Assembly (NCBI GenBank): GCA_963576565.1 | Contig: OY755039.1 | Coordinates: 70,407,886 to 70,471,885 of the forward strand | Source: Aspidapion aeneum | Lineage: Eukaryota; Arthropoda; Insecta; Coleoptera; Brentidae | Direction of reading: 5' to 3' | Length of the DNA: 64,000 nt | Shown here: positions 11,850 through 64,000 of the stretch, piece after piece | Numbering within the stretch: the first letter of the stretch is position 1 | Layout of the letters: every line of letters starts with the position of its first letter | Position numbers and translations under genes: made by a program | Notes under the pieces: model-generated | Databases searched by the model: none | Seen by the model: the letters and a program-made list of their open reading frames with translations, nothing else | What the model was told of the DNA's origin: nothing

Positions 11850-12680
11850 TGTTGACTATGGCGGTCCCTGCCTGTAAGACTCAAAAGGCTTATATTTGTT
11901 TATTTGTCTGTGCCGCTACCAAGGCTATCCATTTGGAGCTGGCATCTGACCTGACTACGGAGGCTTGCCGAGGACGCTGCAGTATGCTATTCAGTGTCAG
12001 GGTACAAATTTTATCGCAGCCGCGAAAGAGCTTGATAAAATGTTTGAAATATCGTCCGCACGCCGAGAAGGTTACGTGGTATTTTAACCCTCCTTCTTCT
12101 CCCCACTTTGGTGGTCTGTTCGAGACAGGAATTAAGGCTGCCAAATCCTATCTTTTTGAAATAATAGGAAAACAAATCCTGACCTTCAAAGAGTCCTATA
12201 CGGTGCTATACCAAGTAGAGTCTATTTTAAACTCGTGAAACTTTGTGTTCAATAAGTAATGACCCTCGTGATCTATCAATACTTGCTCCGGGTCATTTCT
12301 CGATATTAGAACTTTCGTGTCTGCCTAATCCAGACCTCTCGCATGTTACTCTTAATCGTTTAAATCGATGTTGCTCTAAATTGTTTAAATCAATGACTTC
12401 TCCAAATGCTTCGGCAAGATTTTTGGAAAAAGTGGCATTTATCGTACCTTAATACGCTTCAGCAGCGACAAAAATGGAATAATGCGATCCCAGAACTCCA
12501 AGTAGATTCTGTTGTTCTCATAGAAAATTACCATCTTCAACAATTTACAATGGAGAATGGGTGGAGTCACTCAGCTACATCCTGGTTCTGACGGAAGTGC
12601 TAGAGTAGCAACTGTCAGAACTGCTAACGGTCTTCTTCAAAGACCATTGGTGAAGCTCTTCGCTTTGCCAGGTGTACTAC
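11850..12680 (+). pseudogene. BEL/Pao integrase remnant
   Basis: The first frame encodes KAYICLFVCAATKAIHLEL, the beta strands around the first catalytic Asp. Just upstream, the bases GTTGACTATGGCGGTCC give a VDYGGP-like block. PPSSPHFGGLFETGIKAAK (12090-12150) follows, with the catalytic Glu. A TGA near 12238 splits the conserved run before the block SISNDPRDLSILAPGHF. The C-terminal block (12406-12591) with tandem Trp is in a third frame. At least three disablements are visible. Confidence 0.8.
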
Positions 12681-12682
12681 AC

Positions 12683-12930
12683 GGCAGTCGCTAAAATATC
12701 ATAGCACGGAGTGTGTCGCTATTTCGTTTTACGCACATGTATTACCTCGCAAGACTATGGCGCTCTTTTCAACGCACGGCGTTTTGTGATGTTCACTGGC
12801 CAGCTAAGTGGAATTTCGAGCAATTCAACGTAAGGTGAAAAATATCCATTTCAGTTTTTGTATTTCATAAACTTTTCTTTAATTAATATCGTTCAATCAT
12901 CAACCTATGGAATTTAAATCGTCTTCGTAT
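12683..12930 (+). repeat. 3' LTR of the deleted BEL/Pao element
   Basis: This is a direct repeat of 11517-11765. It starts after CTACACGG and ends near CTTCGTATACG. Confidence 0.6.
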
Positions 12931-13178
12931 ACGACTAAAAAAATATATGATTATTGTATTTTGTGTTTAAGAACATGCAGAACTTTTTATAAATAATAAT
13001 TTTTTTCCAAGAATTAATAATATATTTTTCCATATTATTCCAACTTATGTACATAGACATACTGTAAAAATTTTAATTTTATTTATTAACTTTTTTTTTA
13101 AACTGTATTTAAAAGAAAAAAATGAATTACTTAAAACATTTTCGAACTGTTATTAATTTGATTTTTTCGGCTTTGCAG

Positions 13179-62935
<49,757 letters not shown>

Positions 62936-64000
62936 GTAAGTTTTTTATTATATCCAATTAAGTTAAAAACAAGATAAATAAGGGGCCATATTCTAAGCCA
63001 TCATCATAAGTTTACTGTGAGACAACGCTGCTTAAAAATAAAATAATATACACATAATACTGAAGGCATAATACAAGCAAATAAATACGCGACTTTATAC
63101 TTCGACGGCGAAGGTGCTGCGAGGGCTCGCTCGGTGCGCTCAGTGCCAGACTGTGACAAAATGTCACTGCTGTTTCATTCGGACTGGACCAGACCGTGCC
63201 TGTGACAGACGAGTCACAGTGACAAAGTCACATTTCGTAAAATTGCAACCCATCTCTATTCAAGAGCAAAAAATTCAACTTTGCCGCCTTCAAAAAATTT
63301 TAAATCTCCCGGCATTGGATGAGGGGATAAAAAGAAAAAAAGGTTAGGCCTGTCTTTTTATCAACCTCATATAGTGTGGTCGCCCACGAGGTGGTTGCTG
63401 CTGTTTGCGTAAAACTAAAACGTGAAGTATGGTATGGTCAGTTTTGATCTAAAAACCACTGGGTTTCTTGGTAATCTGTGGTAAATGTTACGTCATGTCA
63501 AGATAATGGCCTTGTCTTGCGCTTTAGTAGTATAGTCCTTTCATTTCAAAATGCCGCACAAAAAACTGGCGCGTGCCACCCTAATCATAATAACCATTTT
63601 GGGATTTGCAGGAGTCTGTGCAAACATTGAAAATTTATTTTCAAATTTTGGTAAGAATTTCTGTGTTTTAAGCACGACTAGGTATATATCATTCTTTAAA
63701 GTTAAAGTTTCGAACATACCTTATACCATTCTATAAATACCTAATTCCTTCTCGAAATATAACAAAGGCTTTCAAAAGGTACTACCTGCATTCTTTAATA
63801 CAGGGTCAAACTCATTTTAAAATTGTTAGCGGTTGTGTTTATATTACGGATTTGAATTCATGTCATTATTATAGCACAGCCTACCTGTTGTTAGGTAGGC
63901 TGTGATTATAGTGACATTTTCATTATTATTGTGAATAATAACAATTATAAACCTGTATATTTTAGTTTGTTTTTATAAGTGAGAACCTAGTAAGTGATAT
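62936..64000. other. Intron 12, extending past the window end
   Basis: No phase-compatible Pecanex exon is found. A G/C-richer patch at about 63105-63245 contains repeated GTGACA/TGTCAC motifs, and a hairpin lies at 63860-63918. A 61-codon ORF at 63551 is of unknown meaning. Confidence 0.55.
63860..63918. repeat. Imperfect ~27-bp hairpin
   Basis: CACAGCCTACCT (63875-63886) pairs perfectly with AGGTAGGCTGTG (63893-63904) across a 6-base loop. The outer bases ATGTCA...TGACAT extend the stem with a few mismatches. Confidence 0.75.

Larger units (their letters stand above)
11517..12930 (+). mobile_element. Internally deleted BEL/Pao element with both LTRs
   Basis: Two direct repeats of ~245 bp bound the unit: 11517-11765 and 12683-12930. 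Both contain ATCATAGCACGGAGTGT, TTTTACGCACATGTATTACC and TAATATCGTTCAAT in that order. The 0.9 kb between them is only the integrase end of a Pao polyprotein. Gag, protease, RT and RNase H are gone. The LTRs differ at many sites, so the insertion is old. Confidence 0.7.
9506..13063. mobile_element. DNA element with ~110-bp terminal inverted repeats, host of nested insertions
   Basis: 9506-9620 and 12951-13063 are imperfect inverted copies sharing AGTATGTCT, AGTTGGAA, ATATGGAAAA and AAAAAGTTCTGCATGT in the same order and spacing. Between them lie a foldback (9630-10885) and an LTR-bounded BEL/Pao remnant (11517-12930). The 3.5-kb size therefore reflects insertions into a smaller element. No transposase is visible. 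Confidence 0.55.

Noticed and set aside
63551..63736. 61-codon ORF with a hydrophobic start, containing a 39-bp segment between TTTGCAG and GTAAGA that could be the next pcx exon
   Set aside because: The reading that vaguely resembles the next Pecanex block (ANIENLF) is not in the phase required after exon 12. The phase-compatible reading shows no family similarity.

Overview
The window is animal nuclear DNA, most likely from an insect with a large, transposon-rich genome. The reasons are GT/AG introns of up to about 19 kb, low gene density, LTR retrotransposons of the BEL/Pao and Gypsy types, several LINE remnants, and one host gene, pecanex (pcx), whose order of conserved blocks matches insect and vertebrate Pecanex proteins. 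The species cannot be named from the sequence.

HOST GENE. Twelve consecutive pcx coding exons lie on the + strand between 13179 and 62935. All splice sites fit GT/AG and every exon phase joins the next without a break, giving 1031 complete codons plus two leading bases. The 5' exons lie before base 1, or are unrecognised in 1-13178. The 3' exons (after the block ending QNM) lie past 64000. Almost everything else is repeat sequence between these exons.

LAYOUT. 1-5733: degenerate BEL/Pao element. 6499-8480: inverted-repeat element with a LINE fragment inserted in one arm. 8566-9368: TA-flanked inverted-repeat element. 9506-13063: element with ~110-bp terminal inverted repeats, holding a foldback (9630-10885) and a second, heavily deleted BEL/Pao copy with both LTRs (11517-12930). 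13179-13801: pcx exons 1-3. 14479-22695: 8.2-kb foldback element with a perfect 9-bp target duplication and ~147-bp tandem repeats in both arms (about 4 copies against about 23). 23009-24982: pcx exons 4-5. 24983-44370: a 19.4-kb intron made of nested insertions. A 5'-truncated LINE with a 14-bp target duplication holds an 11.5-kb copy of an inverted-repeat transposon, which itself holds a 3.25-kb insertion and a 5.96-kb palindromic array of 514-bp units. A second inverted-repeat complex (38504-44345) follows, with a minisatellite-rich foldback and a degenerate LINE inside. 44371-46057: pcx exons 6-7. 46514-52022: Gypsy-type LTR element on the minus strand with both LTRs. 54025-55606: pcx exons 8-9, with a tRNA-Phe(GAA)-like sequence in the intron between them. 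56088-59757: a foldback holding a second, uninterrupted copy (56222-58501) of the transposon seen at 26.6-38.2 kb. This copy gives the empty sites for the insertions there. 61117-62935: pcx exons 10-12.

MAIN DISCOVERY. Each full 514-bp unit of the array at 31882-37841 carries a type I hammerhead ribozyme: CUGANGA core, 4-bp stem II, GAAA, short stem III with a 4-nt loop, a GUC cleavage site and a 6-bp stem I. There are twelve copies, seven on the minus strand and five on the plus strand. The block is flanked by a 13-bp direct repeat, and the pre-insertion site is preserved in the 56-58 kb copy. This is the architecture of a retrozyme-like, hammerhead-bearing non-autonomous retroelement that inserted as a multimer, here in an unusual head-to-head arrangement inside a host intron.
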